A DNA stretch of 9,061 nt. Origin: Bacteroidales bacterium (lineage in GTDB: Bacteria; Bacteroidota; Bacteroidia; Bacteroidales; JAADJA01). The notes below the pieces were generated by a model. The model made no database searches. It had not been told where the DNA came from and saw only the letters and a program-made list of their open reading frames with translations. The stretch covers positions 1 through 9,061 of the forward strand of contig JAIOTR010000333.1 of assembly GCA_021106665.1 (NCBI GenBank), given 5' to 3'. Below are positions 1 through 6,799 of the stretch, piece by piece. Every line of letters begins with the position of its first letter. The first letter of the stretch is position 1. A program made the translations under genes and the position numbers.

Positions 1-812
1 ACATACCATTTTTCAGTACCGTGGATTTTCCATCCCTCCAGATTTTCACCGTTAAATAATGAATTGCCTGTATCTGTCAAATCCCTGATTTTAATATTCC
101 TGAATTTCACAACACTACCATGATCCTGCAAACCAATATGCCCTTTTCTTGCCAAACCATAGCCAGGATGATCCTTCCACTTGCTATTCTGAACACGTTC
201 CTTCCAGTCGTCTTTCCATAATTCGTACTCCAGGATTTTTACACCATTTAGCCAATGTTCTACCAAACCATCCTTCACTTTTATCCTGCTGGAATTAAAA
301 TCACCAACCGGCTTTAGTTGTTTATCTGCTGCATTATGCATGGCATAATTTGCCCCTGATTTTTGCCATTCTTCTAGCGGGTCAGGATAACCTTCATCAT
401 CGATCAGCTGATATTCAGGGCCGGTTGCATAAACTGTTGAATAATTTTCTTCCAAAACTCTAAAGAAAATTCCACTATTTCCCCCTTCCGAAATAGCCCA
501 CTCAAGGTACAATTCAAAATCTTCAAATTGATCCTCAGTGATGATATCTCCACCCAGATCACCACCAATACCAAGGGCAACTAGATCCCCTTCTTCTACT
601 ATCCACCCTTCATTTACGGTTTCCTGTTTGAAATTTCTCCATCCTTTTGTCGTTTTTCCATCAAATAATAGAATCCAACCCTGTTCAATTTCCGTATTAG
701 TTAATTGGTTGATTTGTGCTGATGCAACTGTACTGTTTTTACTTTGTCTATTAGCATTACCACACGAAAGAGTAATAAATAAAAGGATAAGAGAGAAGAT
801 ACTAATTTTCAT
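1..812 (-). CDS. DUF1080 (3-keto-disaccharide hydrolase-like) lipoprotein, 3' end outside window
   Basis: The frame is open from an ATG at 812 to the window edge, giving 270 codons plus two bases and no stop, so the gene is partial. The N-terminus is a hydrophobic lipoprotein signal with a cysteine at residue 17 (ITLSCGN), so the product is probably lipidated and attached to the cell envelope. Residues about 45-245 form one complete DUF1080 domain: LFDGKTTKGW (49-58), EWAISEGGNSGIFFRV (104-119), GPEYQLIDDEG (131-141) and GHIGLQDHGSVVKFRNIKIR (224-243). The family is a concanavalin-like beta sandwich, and some members hydrolyse 3-keto-glycosides during sugar breakdown. A second copy starts straight after it, with LFNGENLEGW at 252-261, so the whole protein should carry two tandem domains. 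A role in glycan use is likely from the family; the substrate cannot be told. It is divergent from the T9SS gene at 1008. Confidence 0.9.
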   Translation of the reverse strand, partial: MKISIFSLILLFITLSCGNANRQSKNSTVASAQINQLTNTEIEQGWILLFDGKTTKGWRNFKQETVNEGWIVEEGDLVALGIGGDLGGDIITEDQFEDFELYLEWAISEGGNSGIFFRVLEENYSTVYATGPEYQLIDDEGYPDPLEEWQKSGANYAMHNAADKQLKPVGDFNSSRIKVKDGLVEHWLNGVKILEYELWKDDWKERVQNSKWKDHPGYGLARKGHIGLQDHGSVVKFRNIKIRDLTDTGNSLFNGENLEGWKIHGTEKWY

Positions 813-967
813 TTTGATAAGTTATTTTATAGTGCTCAATATGGCTTTAAAAATACAACATGTTGGTTTGTTACATTAATTATTAATGAAAAAGTTATCA
901 ATTTAAATTAAATACAAATAGCACTAAAATATTCAATTATTTATATGGTTAATTATTTTAGAAATAT

Positions 968-975
968 TAACTTTG
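968..975 (+). promoter_or_regulatory. Bacteroidota-type -7 promoter element (TAACTTTG)
   Basis: TAACTTTG matches the TAnnTTTG -7 consensus of the Bacteroidota housekeeping sigma factor exactly. It lies 32 bases before the ATG at 1008, giving a short leader of about 25 bases. No clear TTG or TTTG -33 element is seen at the expected distance (about 945-950 reads TGGTT), so only the -7 half is supported. The surrounding 813-1007 is very AT-rich and serves as the divergent control region for the genes at 812 and 1008. Confidence 0.5.
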
Positions 976-1007
976 CGGATTGAAAAATCAATATTAAAAA
1001 CAAAATA

Positions 1008-1742
1008 ATGAGAAATAAAGCAATAATGTCAGTCCTACTCGTTTGTGCAACTGTTTTTACATTTGCTCAAAGTTTAAGTCTTTCACACGAAGGAACTGTT
1101 TTGGAACCGAATGAAGAGCTAACCATTACAGGTCCGGCCAATAGTACCGAAATGATCATTGAACTTGATGTAACAAACAACGGCTCAACTGCTCTGGATG
1201 TTTTGGTAAAGAAGGTTGAGAATTACCTTATCGCTGGTTCTGAAAATACATTTTGCTGGGCGGGCTTATGTTTTGCACCATTTGTTTATGTTTCGCCTTA
1301 TTCTGTAAATATAGGCCCTGGAATAACACATACTGATGATTTCTCAGGACATTACAATCCCTGGAGCAATCCGGGTGAATCATCCATTTCTTATGTGTTC
1401 TTTGATGCCAACAACATCAATGATTCAATTATGGTTACAGTATTCTTTGCCACTGAAACAATAGGTTATGGTGAAAACCTGGCAGCTAATTTTAGTATAT
1501 CTGATCCGTACCCCAATCCGGCAAATAATTTTGTTAAGTTTAATTATGATTTCTCAGCGCTGGGGAACACGAGCATTAAGATTTACTCTCTCGTTGGTTC
1601 ATTGGTAAGGGAAATTAATCTCACCAATAATTCGGGTACACTGCAAGTTAATACCGGCAACCTGGAAGAAGGATTCTATTTCTACAAACTGGCAAACGGT
1701 TCAAGCGAGTTAAAAACCGGTAAATTTGTCGTTCAGCATTAG
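1008..1742 (+). CDS. secreted protein with T9SS type A sorting domain
   Basis: The 244-residue product starts with a Sec signal peptide (about residues 1-21, ending FTFAQ). A beta-rich region of about 25-155 follows that I cannot assign to a named family; it contains two close cysteines (C83 and C88 in FCWAGLCF) that could form a disulphide after export. Residues about 165-244 are a typical type IX secretion C-terminal sorting domain: DPYPNPANN (166-174), KIYSLVGSLVREI (191-203), LEEGFYFYKL (219-228) and a final GKFVVQH. Such proteins cross the outer membrane through the T9SS, lose this domain and are released or anchored to surface lipopolysaccharide. The ATG at 1008 is chosen because the signal peptide begins there and a -7 element lies just upstream. 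The gene is followed by a strong terminator. The role of the mature protein is unknown. Confidence 0.9.
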   Translation: MRNKAIMSVLLVCATVFTFAQSLSLSHEGTVLEPNEELTITGPANSTEMIIELDVTNNGSTALDVLVKKVENYLIAGSENTFCWAGLCFAPFVYVSPYSVNIGPGITHTDDFSGHYNPWSNPGESSISYVFFDANNINDSIMVTVFFATETIGYGENLAANFSISDPYPNPANNFVKFNYDFSALGNTSIKIYSLVGSLVREINLTNNSGTLQVNTGNLEEGFYFYKLANGSSELKTGKFVVQH

Positions 1743-1760
1743 ATCAAAGATTTATATCAT

Positions 1761-1792
1761 AAAAAGCCCGGGATTTCAATTCCGGGCTTTTT
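1761..1792. terminator. bidirectional intrinsic terminator between convergent genes
   Basis: AAAAAGCCCGG and CCGGGCTTTTT form a hairpin of about 14 base pairs with a GC-rich core and a loop of about 4 bases. It has a U-tract on the plus strand and, because of the leading A run, also on the minus strand. It lies 18 bases after the stop of the gene ending at 1742 and 22 bases after the stop of the minus-strand gene ending at 1815, so it can end transcripts from both sides. Confidence 0.88.
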
Positions 1793-1814
1793 CATTTAAA
1801 TATTGTGCTGTTCT

Positions 1815-2651
1815 TTACCTTATAATTACTTTGTCAGAATATATAATATTATTCCCATCTGTTCTAATAATATACATTCCCGGATTCAAGGCTTCAAGAT
1901 TTAAAGGACAAATGTCTGAATGAATTTCTTTTTTAATGAGTACCTCTCCATTCAGGTTTAAAACTTTAATTGTATAATCTGAATACTCGGGGAATTCAAT
2001 ATTGACTATTCCATTTGATGGATTTGGAAAACATCTTATTTCCTGATTATTTTCATTCAGGAAACTTACACCTGTTGTTTCAAACTCAAATTCCAACGCA
2101 TCAACCAACAAACTACTACCCATCACATATGGATCAGTCAAAATAGTGATGTTTAAAGTGTCAGGATATTCATTTGAAGTATAGTCTAATGGAACAATAA
2201 ATTCTGTAAATTCAGGAATAGAATCACTTGTGGTAAAAAGTCCGCCCCCTATCATGTTTCCATTTTTGAAGAATTCGATACCAATCAATATTTCATCACC
2301 AGATGATGGATGTCTCAAATAACCTTTCAAGGCCACAGGCCTTTCAGAAAAAGGAACACCGCCATAGGAAATATAATAATCAATAGTTCCTAATGTAACT
2401 ACTCCAGGAACCGGCGTTCCTGATAAATCAATGGTTTTCAGTTGTAGTGCGTATTCCCCCTCGAAACTATTTGTAGTTTGGTAGCAATTAATTGTACCGG
2501 GAGGCAGCATAATATTGGTACTTTCCCAGTGCGTTGGATTAATGGGAGTAATCCATTGCTCAAACCCATGATTAGGGATTGTGTCCTGTCCATAAGAATG
2601 CAAAAAAGCAAAACTTATCAGAGTCGAAGAAATTAAAAAGATTTTAGTCAT
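1815..2651 (-). CDS. secreted T9SS cargo protein, PCMD-like (carbohydrate-binding type) domain
   Basis: The 278-residue product has a signal peptide at 1-21 (MTKIFL to SYGQ) followed by NHGFEQW, P and W spacing and ESTN (27-46), a beginning common in Bacteroidota surface proteins. Residues about 95-190 (ERPVALKGYLRHPSSGDE, FFKNGNMIGGG, YPDTLNITI, GSSLLVDALEFEF) resemble the C-terminal part of PCMD-type domains, beta sandwiches linked to carbohydrate metabolism. I infer this from the pattern only. Residues about 196-278 are a T9SS type A sorting domain, with FPNPSNG at 208-214, IKVLNLNGEVL at 228-238 and LNPGMYIIRT at 255-264. It is therefore expected on the cell surface or in the medium. It faces the gene at 1008 across a shared terminator. 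That both are T9SS clients suggests a region of secreted proteins, not a demonstrated pathway. Confidence 0.87.
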   Translation of the reverse strand: MTKIFLISSTLISFAFLHSYGQDTIPNHGFEQWITPINPTHWESTNIMLPPGTINCYQTTNSFEGEYALQLKTIDLSGTPVPGVVTLGTIDYYISYGGVPFSERPVALKGYLRHPSSGDEILIGIEFFKNGNMIGGGLFTTSDSIPEFTEFIVPLDYTSNEYPDTLNITILTDPYVMGSSLLVDALEFEFETTGVSFLNENNQEIRCFPNPSNGIVNIEFPEYSDYTIKVLNLNGEVLIKKEIHSDICPLNLEALNPGMYIIRTDGNNIIYSDKVIIR

Positions 2652-2676
2652 TTTTTTAAAGTTTAAAGATTTGCTG

Positions 2677-2704
2677 CGAAACTATTGCGCTACTCACCTA
2701 CAAA
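2677..2704 (-). promoter_or_regulatory. possible promoter of the minus-strand T9SS gene
   Basis: Read on the minus strand, TTTG (2704-2701) is followed after 16 bases by TAGTTTCG (2684-2677). This resembles the Bacteroidota TTTG / TAnnTTTG pair with one mismatch and a slightly short spacer. It lies 25 bases before the ATG at 2651. The match is imperfect and the sequence AT-rich, so confidence is low. Confidence 0.3.
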
Positions 2705-2810
2705 AAAATAATAAAGGATGAAATGCATTTAAAATAATGACGAATTGTTAAATATCAGAGAAGAACCGGAATTGTAATAAATTATCTTTTCTATTACACT
2801 TTTAAGTATA

Positions 2811-2826
2811 TGTTCGCATCTGAACA
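2811..2826. promoter_or_regulatory. upstream operator palindrome TGTTC-N6-GAACA (copy 1)
   Basis: TGTTC (2811-2815) and GAACA (2822-2826) are perfect inverted arms around GCATCT. The same arms with the same spacing recur 21 bases downstream. The centre lies about 131 bases before the start site predicted from the -24/-12 element. This is the position and geometry of an activator enhancer site. The binding protein is unknown. Confidence 0.6.
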
Positions 2827-2831
2827 ACTCC

Positions 2832-2847
2832 TGTTCTTAACTGAACA
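2832..2847. promoter_or_regulatory. upstream operator palindrome TGTTC-N6-GAACA (copy 2)
   Basis: TGTTC (2832-2836) and GAACA (2843-2847) flank TTAACT. It shares CTGAACAA with copy 1 and lies exactly 21 bases, or two helical turns, from it, so two dimers would sit on the same face of the DNA. The centre is about 110 bases before the predicted start site. The inner arms also form a converse palindrome, GAACA-N5-TGTTC (2822-2836). Confidence 0.6.
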
Positions 2848-2922
2848 AAATAAACAATACCCTAACAGAAGCAGAACATTTAAAAGCCTGTTATAGTGGA
2901 CTTTTCATCATTCTTTTTTCAA

Positions 2923-2939
2923 TTGGAATAGTTTGTGCA
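2923..2939 (+). promoter_or_regulatory. sigma-54-like -24/-12 promoter of the permease gene
   Basis: TTGGAATAGTTTGTGCA has GG and GC separated by exactly 10 bases and keeps the TTGG and TGCA cores of the sigma-54 consensus TTGGCACG-N4-TTGCA. The predicted start site is about 2950, giving a leader of about 15 bases before the ATG at 2965. The two palindromes 110-131 bases upstream fit the place of an enhancer used by NtrC-type activators. No exact TAnnTTTG element was found as an alternative; ATAGTTTG within the same stretch is a poor match. Confidence 0.5.
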
Positions 2940-2964
2940 AAAGAAATAAGGAATATATATCAGG

Positions 2965-5367
2965 ATGTATTTTTTCAAGACAGTTTTACGAAATTTTACT
3001 CATAACCGGCTTTATACAACCATTAATATTCTTGGGCTGGCCATTGGGCTGTCATGTTTTACATTTATCTTTCTATATGTACAGGATGAACTATCGTATG
3101 ACAAACACCACAAGAAGTATAAAAGAATTTACAGACTTGAATCCGACATTACCATTTCCGATAAGCACCAACAAGTATCAAAATCTTCTTTCGCCATTGG
3201 TCCCACATTTAAAAAAGAATTTCCGGAAATTGAAGCGTTTGTTAGATTCAGGGAGATTGAAAAAAGTTTCCTATCCTATAAAGACAAACAATTCTACGAA
3301 GACCTATTATATTATACGGATTCAAGTGTTTTTAAAATTTTCACACATAAGTTTATCCAGGGTAACCCTGAAATAGCTTTAACTCAGCCTAACACCATTG
3401 TGCTTACAGAAAGCATTTCCAAAAAATACTTTGGTGATGAAGATCCATTGGGCAAAGTAATAAACCTAAGCAATGTTCTTGATTGTAAAGTTACAGCCAT
3501 CATTAAAGACGTACCTGAAAATTCACACCTGAGATTCAACGGGCTTATTTCAATTGATTCGTACAGCAAAATTATTGGTGAAAAAATGTACCAAGAATTG
3601 AGCACCATTCATTTCTGGGCCATCAGGTTGTTTACGTATGTATTATTAAAAGAAAATTCATCCATTGAGAGTGTTCACGAGAAATTTCCCGCTTTTCATG
3701 ATGTTCATATAAAACCTATCAGTAAAAAATTGAATGGTACATTTAAACTGCTTACAACAGGGCTTGACAAGATTCATCTGTATTCAGATTTGGGTTGGGA
3801 TTTACCAACGGGAGATATTAATGCCGTCTATATCATTTCCATTATTGCTGTTTTTATTCTTTTAATCGCAGCCATCAACTATATGAACCTTGCTACAGCC
3901 CGATCCTCCCATAAAGCAAAAGAGGTGGGAATACGTAAAGTAATAGGGGCATATAAGGCAAAACTTTCCAGGTCACTCATTGGTGAATCAATTATTCTAT
4001 CGCTCATTTCATTTATTTTATCAATTGTAATTGTCGAAGCGATGTTGCCATTTTTTAATACTGCTTCTGATAAATCATTATCGTTTGAAATATTTACAAA
4101 TCCTTTCGCCTACCTGGTTCTTTTGCTGGTAACAATTCTGATCGGAATATTATCAGGCACATATCCCGCATTTTATTTATCATCTTTCAGGCCAGTGATT
4201 GTTTTAAAAGGAGTGGTCAGTACAGGAAAAAAGAGTGGAATCCTCAGGAAATTACTCATTGTATTTCAGTTTACTATTTCCATCACCATGATTGCAGGGA
4301 CCATCATCGTTCACAGGCAAATGAATTTTATCAAAAACCAGGATCTGGGATTCAATAAAAAGAATGTGATGGTGGTCAGGGCCACAGATACTACCTTTAA
4401 AAAAGAAATGCAGGTTTTCAAGGACAAGCTGCTTCAGAACCCAAATATTTATAATGTGACCACTTCAAATAATGTCCCGGGAGGAGGAAGCTACATGGAT
4501 GTTTTCCTGGTGGAAGGAAAGGAGAAGATGGAAGAGCAGTTAATGAGTTTCATCCATATCGATTATAATTTTATCGACCTGATGGGAATGAAAATTGTCA
4601 AAGGCAGGAATTTTAGTAAAAAATTTGGTACAGATAAAGAACAGGGGATCATCATTAATTGGATGGCTGCTAAAAAGCTGGGATGGAATGAAAATGCACT
4701 TGGCAAGGAAATTCATCAACGATCGTATGAAACCAATATATATAAAGTAATTGGTGTTGTTGAAGATTTTAATTTCTCATCCTTGCGTGAAGAGATTGGG
4801 CCAATTGTATTTTTACTGGAAAATCAACCAGGCGATTTATTATCCATAAGAATGAATCCAAAAAACAAGGAAGAAACTTTTTCGTCTATTGATAATCTCT
4901 GGCAGAAATTGAATCCCAATGAGCCATTCAAGTACGACTACCTTGAGGACATGATTAACGAAATGTACGAATCGGATGACCAGCTTCAAAGCATCATCGG
5001 TTATTTTGCCATTCTTTCAATTTTTATTTCCTTGCTTGGATTGTTTGGCCTGTCATCATTTATCACCGAACAGTTTTCGAAAGATATTGGAATCAGGAAA
5101 CTATTGGGAGCCTCGGTCCGATCGATTGTTTACCTTTTATCCAGGGACTTCCTGAAACTGATTTTTATTGCATTTATAATTGCTACTCCCATTGCCTGGT
5201 TAACCATGAATAACTGGCTTGACCACTTTGCCTATCGCATTAATATCCAGATTTACTGGTTTATTCTTACCGGGATCGTAGTTTTATTATTTGCACAGTT
5301 AACTGTTATCGCACAGACCATCAAAACAGCCATGACCAATCCTGTGGATGTGATCAAGTATGAGTGA
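2965..5367 (+). CDS. ABC transporter permease, MacB/FtsX type (two MacB_PCD-FtsX units)
   Basis: The 800-residue inner-membrane protein has the usual length and layout of the large Bacteroidota MacB-like permeases. Its parts are an N-terminal membrane segment (about 20-40, INILGLAIGLSCFTFIFLYV), a periplasmic core domain (about 41-284), an FtsX domain with three segments (about 286-306, 340-362, 382-404), a fifth segment (430-450), a second periplasmic domain (about 451-675) and a second FtsX domain (678-698, 728-748, 765-785). The coupling motif occurs in each half: KEVGIRKVIGA (319-329) and KDIGIRKLLGA (706-716). Relatives use cytoplasmic ATP hydrolysis to move the periplasmic domains and work in efflux, lipoprotein traffic or peptide resistance. 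No ATPase gene lies in the window, so the partner must be elsewhere. The ATG at 2965 fits the family's N-terminus. The sigma-54-like promoter and paired palindromes upstream suggest activator-dependent control. The substrate is unknown. Confidence 0.93.
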   Translation: MYFFKTVLRNFTHNRLYTTINILGLAIGLSCFTFIFLYVQDELSYDKHHKKYKRIYRLESDITISDKHQQVSKSSFAIGPTFKKEFPEIEAFVRFREIEKSFLSYKDKQFYEDLLYYTDSSVFKIFTHKFIQGNPEIALTQPNTIVLTESISKKYFGDEDPLGKVINLSNVLDCKVTAIIKDVPENSHLRFNGLISIDSYSKIIGEKMYQELSTIHFWAIRLFTYVLLKENSSIESVHEKFPAFHDVHIKPISKKLNGTFKLLTTGLDKIHLYSDLGWDLPTGDINAVYIISIIAVFILLIAAINYMNLATARSSHKAKEVGIRKVIGAYKAKLSRSLIGESIILSLISFILSIVIVEAMLPFFNTASDKSLSFEIFTNPFAYLVLLLVTILIGILSGTYPAFYLSSFRPVIVLKGVVSTGKKSGILRKLLIVFQFTISITMIAGTIIVHRQMNFIKNQDLGFNKKNVMVVRATDTTFKKEMQVFKDKLLQNPNIYNVTTSNNVPGGGSYMDVFLVEGKEKMEEQLMSFIHIDYNFIDLMGMKIVKGRNFSKKFGTDKEQGIIINWMAAKKLGWNENALGKEIHQRSYETNIYKVIGVVEDFNFSSLREEIGPIVFLLENQPGDLLSIRMNPKNKEETFSSIDNLWQKLNPNEPFKYDYLEDMINEMYESDDQLQSIIGYFAILSIFISLLGLFGLSSFITEQFSKDIGIRKLLGASVRSIVYLLSRDFLKLIFIAFIIATPIAWLTMNNWLDHFAYRINIQIYWFILTGIVVLLFAQLTVIAQTIKTAMTNPVDVIKYE

Positions 5368-5439
5368 GATCATATAAAACACCAAGTCGAGGCTGAAGAC
5401 AAGGGTTAGTGATTTGGTTTGTTGATAATCGCACCCCTT

Positions 5440-5486
5440 GACTGGGCAAGTCGCCAGCGCATTAATCTTCTTCGACTTGCCAAGTC
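5440..5486. repeat. hairpin formed by two GACTTG-N-CAAGTC-type palindromes
   Basis: The arms 5440-5453 and 5473-5486 pair over 14 positions with one mismatch and enclose a 19-base loop. Each arm is itself a palindrome: GACTTG-C-CAAGTC (5474-5486) is perfect, and GACTGG-G-CAAGTC (5440-5452) has one mismatch. A further CAAGTCG is at 5383-5389. TTTT follows at 5487-5490, so it could act as a terminator for the permease transcript, though the T run is short. Alternatively it could be a paired operator in front of the kinase gene. It fills much of the otherwise empty 157-base gap (5368-5524). Confidence 0.65.
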
Positions 5487-5524
5487 TTTTCACCTAACTC
5501 CAAACTTTTTAGTAATTTTATTCC

Positions 5525-6799
5525 GTGAAAAGCAACCAAATAAGAATAGCAGTTATTCTTGGTTCCATTTCTGTTATTGGGATCATTGTTCTCCAACTCT
5601 ACTGGATCAGCAAATCTTTTGATCTGGTTGAACAACAGTTCAACCATACTGTTGAAATTGCCCTTTACAATGTTGCTGAAAAAATTCTTGAATTCAACGG
5701 TAATGAACTTCCAAATGAAAATCCGGTCAGGCAGATATCATCCAGGTATTTTATTGTTGATATAAATGACATTATAGATGCCAGCATCCTAGAACACTAT
5801 TTAAAAACGGAGTTTGAATACAGCAATATTCAAATTGACTACGAGTATGCCATTTATGACTGTGAAACAGATAATATGGTTTTTGGTCATTATATCAATC
5901 CGGCAGAAGAAGAGCAGAATAAAATCCGTAAATTCCAGAAATACGATGAATTCACCTATTACTTCGGTATTATGTTTCCTTCCAAGAGCTTGTACATTTT
6001 AAACACCATGAACATCTGGATGTTTTCTTCCTTTGTACTTTTTATGGCCGTTGTTTTCTTTGCATACGCCATTTTCATTATTTTCCGACAAAAAAGATTA
6101 TCAGAGATCCAGAAAGATTTTATCAATAATATGACCCACGAATTCAAAACACCCATTTCTACCATTGGTATATCAGCAAAGGTTTTGAGCGATCCTGAAA
6201 TTGCAAATGACCCGAACCGCCTTGCAAACTATGCTGCCATTATTTCTGACCAGAACAGAAGGTTGGAAAACCAGATTGAAAAAGTACTGCAAGTAGCCAG
6301 GATCGAAAAAAACAAACTAAATCTTAAACTCGAAGAAATTGACCTGCATCAGTTAATCCATTCTGTAGCTAAAAATTTCAAATTGAATATTGAAGATTTA
6401 AAGGGTGAGATAAACCTGGAATTTAATGCAGATATAAATAAAGTTTTTGCCGATAAACTGCATTTGAACAATGTCATTTACAACCTTGTGGATAATGCCA
6501 TTAAATACAGCAGAGACAATCCAATTGTAAATATCAGTACAACAAACAATCAAAACAACGTCACTGTAGAAATCAAGGACAATGGTATTGGCATTGAGAA
6601 GAAATACATCAACAAAATATTTGATAAGTTTTTCCGTGTGCCTGTCGGTAATGTTCATAATGTAAAAGGTTTCGGGATTGGTCTCAACTATATTAAAAAC
6701 ATTATTAATGCTCATAAGTGGAAAATGGAAATTGAAAGTTCGCCAGGAAAAGGCAGTTCCTTTAAAATAATCATCCCAACACAAACTAATCAAAAATGA
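5525..6799 (+). CDS. sensor histidine kinase of a two-component system (RprX-like)
   Basis: The 424-residue membrane kinase has a first membrane segment at 7-27, a sensor region outside the membrane (about 30-160) with no recognised domain, and a second segment at about 164-188. The dimerisation and phosphorylation helix follows almost directly, with no clear HAMP linker. The H-box is FINNMTHEFKTPIS with phospho-acceptor H205. The ATP-binding domain shows the N-box (NVIYNLVDNAIKYS, 316-329), G1 (DNGIG, 352-356), F-box (FDKFF, 366-370), G2 (GFGIGL, 382-387) and GKGSSF (408-413), so it looks fully active. The start is GTG at 5525: an in-frame TAA at 5513-5515 excludes a longer protein, and the first residues match relatives. 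It ends in an ATGA overlap with the regulator gene, indicating coupled translation. The signal is unknown; cell-envelope state is a reasonable guess from the permease upstream. Confidence 0.94.
   Translation: MKSNQIRIAVILGSISVIGIIVLQLYWISKSFDLVEQQFNHTVEIALYNVAEKILEFNGNELPNENPVRQISSRYFIVDINDIIDASILEHYLKTEFEYSNIQIDYEYAIYDCETDNMVFGHYINPAEEEQNKIRKFQKYDEFTYYFGIMFPSKSLYILNTMNIWMFSSFVLFMAVVFFAYAIFIIFRQKRLSEIQKDFINNMTHEFKTPISTIGISAKVLSDPEIANDPNRLANYAAIISDQNRRLENQIEKVLQVARIEKNKLNLKLEEIDLHQLIHSVAKNFKLNIEDLKGEINLEFNADINKVFADKLHLNNVIYNLVDNAIKYSRDNPIVNISTTNNQNNVTVEIKDNGIGIEKKYINKIFDKFFRVPVGNVHNVKGFGIGLNYIKNIINAHKWKMEIESSPGKGSSFKIIIPTQTNQK

Larger units (their letters stand above)
2652..2964. other. divergent intergenic control region (313 bp)
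   Basis: No gene is supported here. From left to right it holds a possible promoter for the minus-strand T9SS gene (about 2677-2704), about 100 bases of featureless AT-rich DNA, two TGTTC-N6-GAACA palindromes (2811-2847), a further GAACA half-site at 2874-2878, and a sigma-54-like -24/-12 element (2923-2939) ending 25 bases before the permease start. Plus-strand open frames that begin in this region are only shadows. Confidence 0.75.

Noticed and set aside
856..865. CAACATGTTG palindrome upstream of the DUF1080 gene
   Set aside because: It is a single 10-base palindrome with no second copy and no promoter around it; it could be chance.
538..879. Plus-strand open frame of 113 codons
   Set aside because: It lies opposite the DUF1080 coding region, has a low-complexity Pro/Ser-rich start and no domain; it is a shadow.
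2874..2878. Third GAACA half-site in the control region
   Set aside because: It has no matching TGTTC arm at the 6-base spacing and is out of the 21-bp phase.
2933..3376. Plus-strand open frame of 147 codons
   Set aside because: It overlaps the beginning of the permease in another frame, and the permease frame has clear family motifs.
5443..5459. Second possible -24/-12 element (GG-N10-GC) upstream of the kinase
   Set aside because: Only GG and GC with correct spacing plus CA.G match; the TT of the -12 part is missing and it falls inside the hairpin, so chance is likely.
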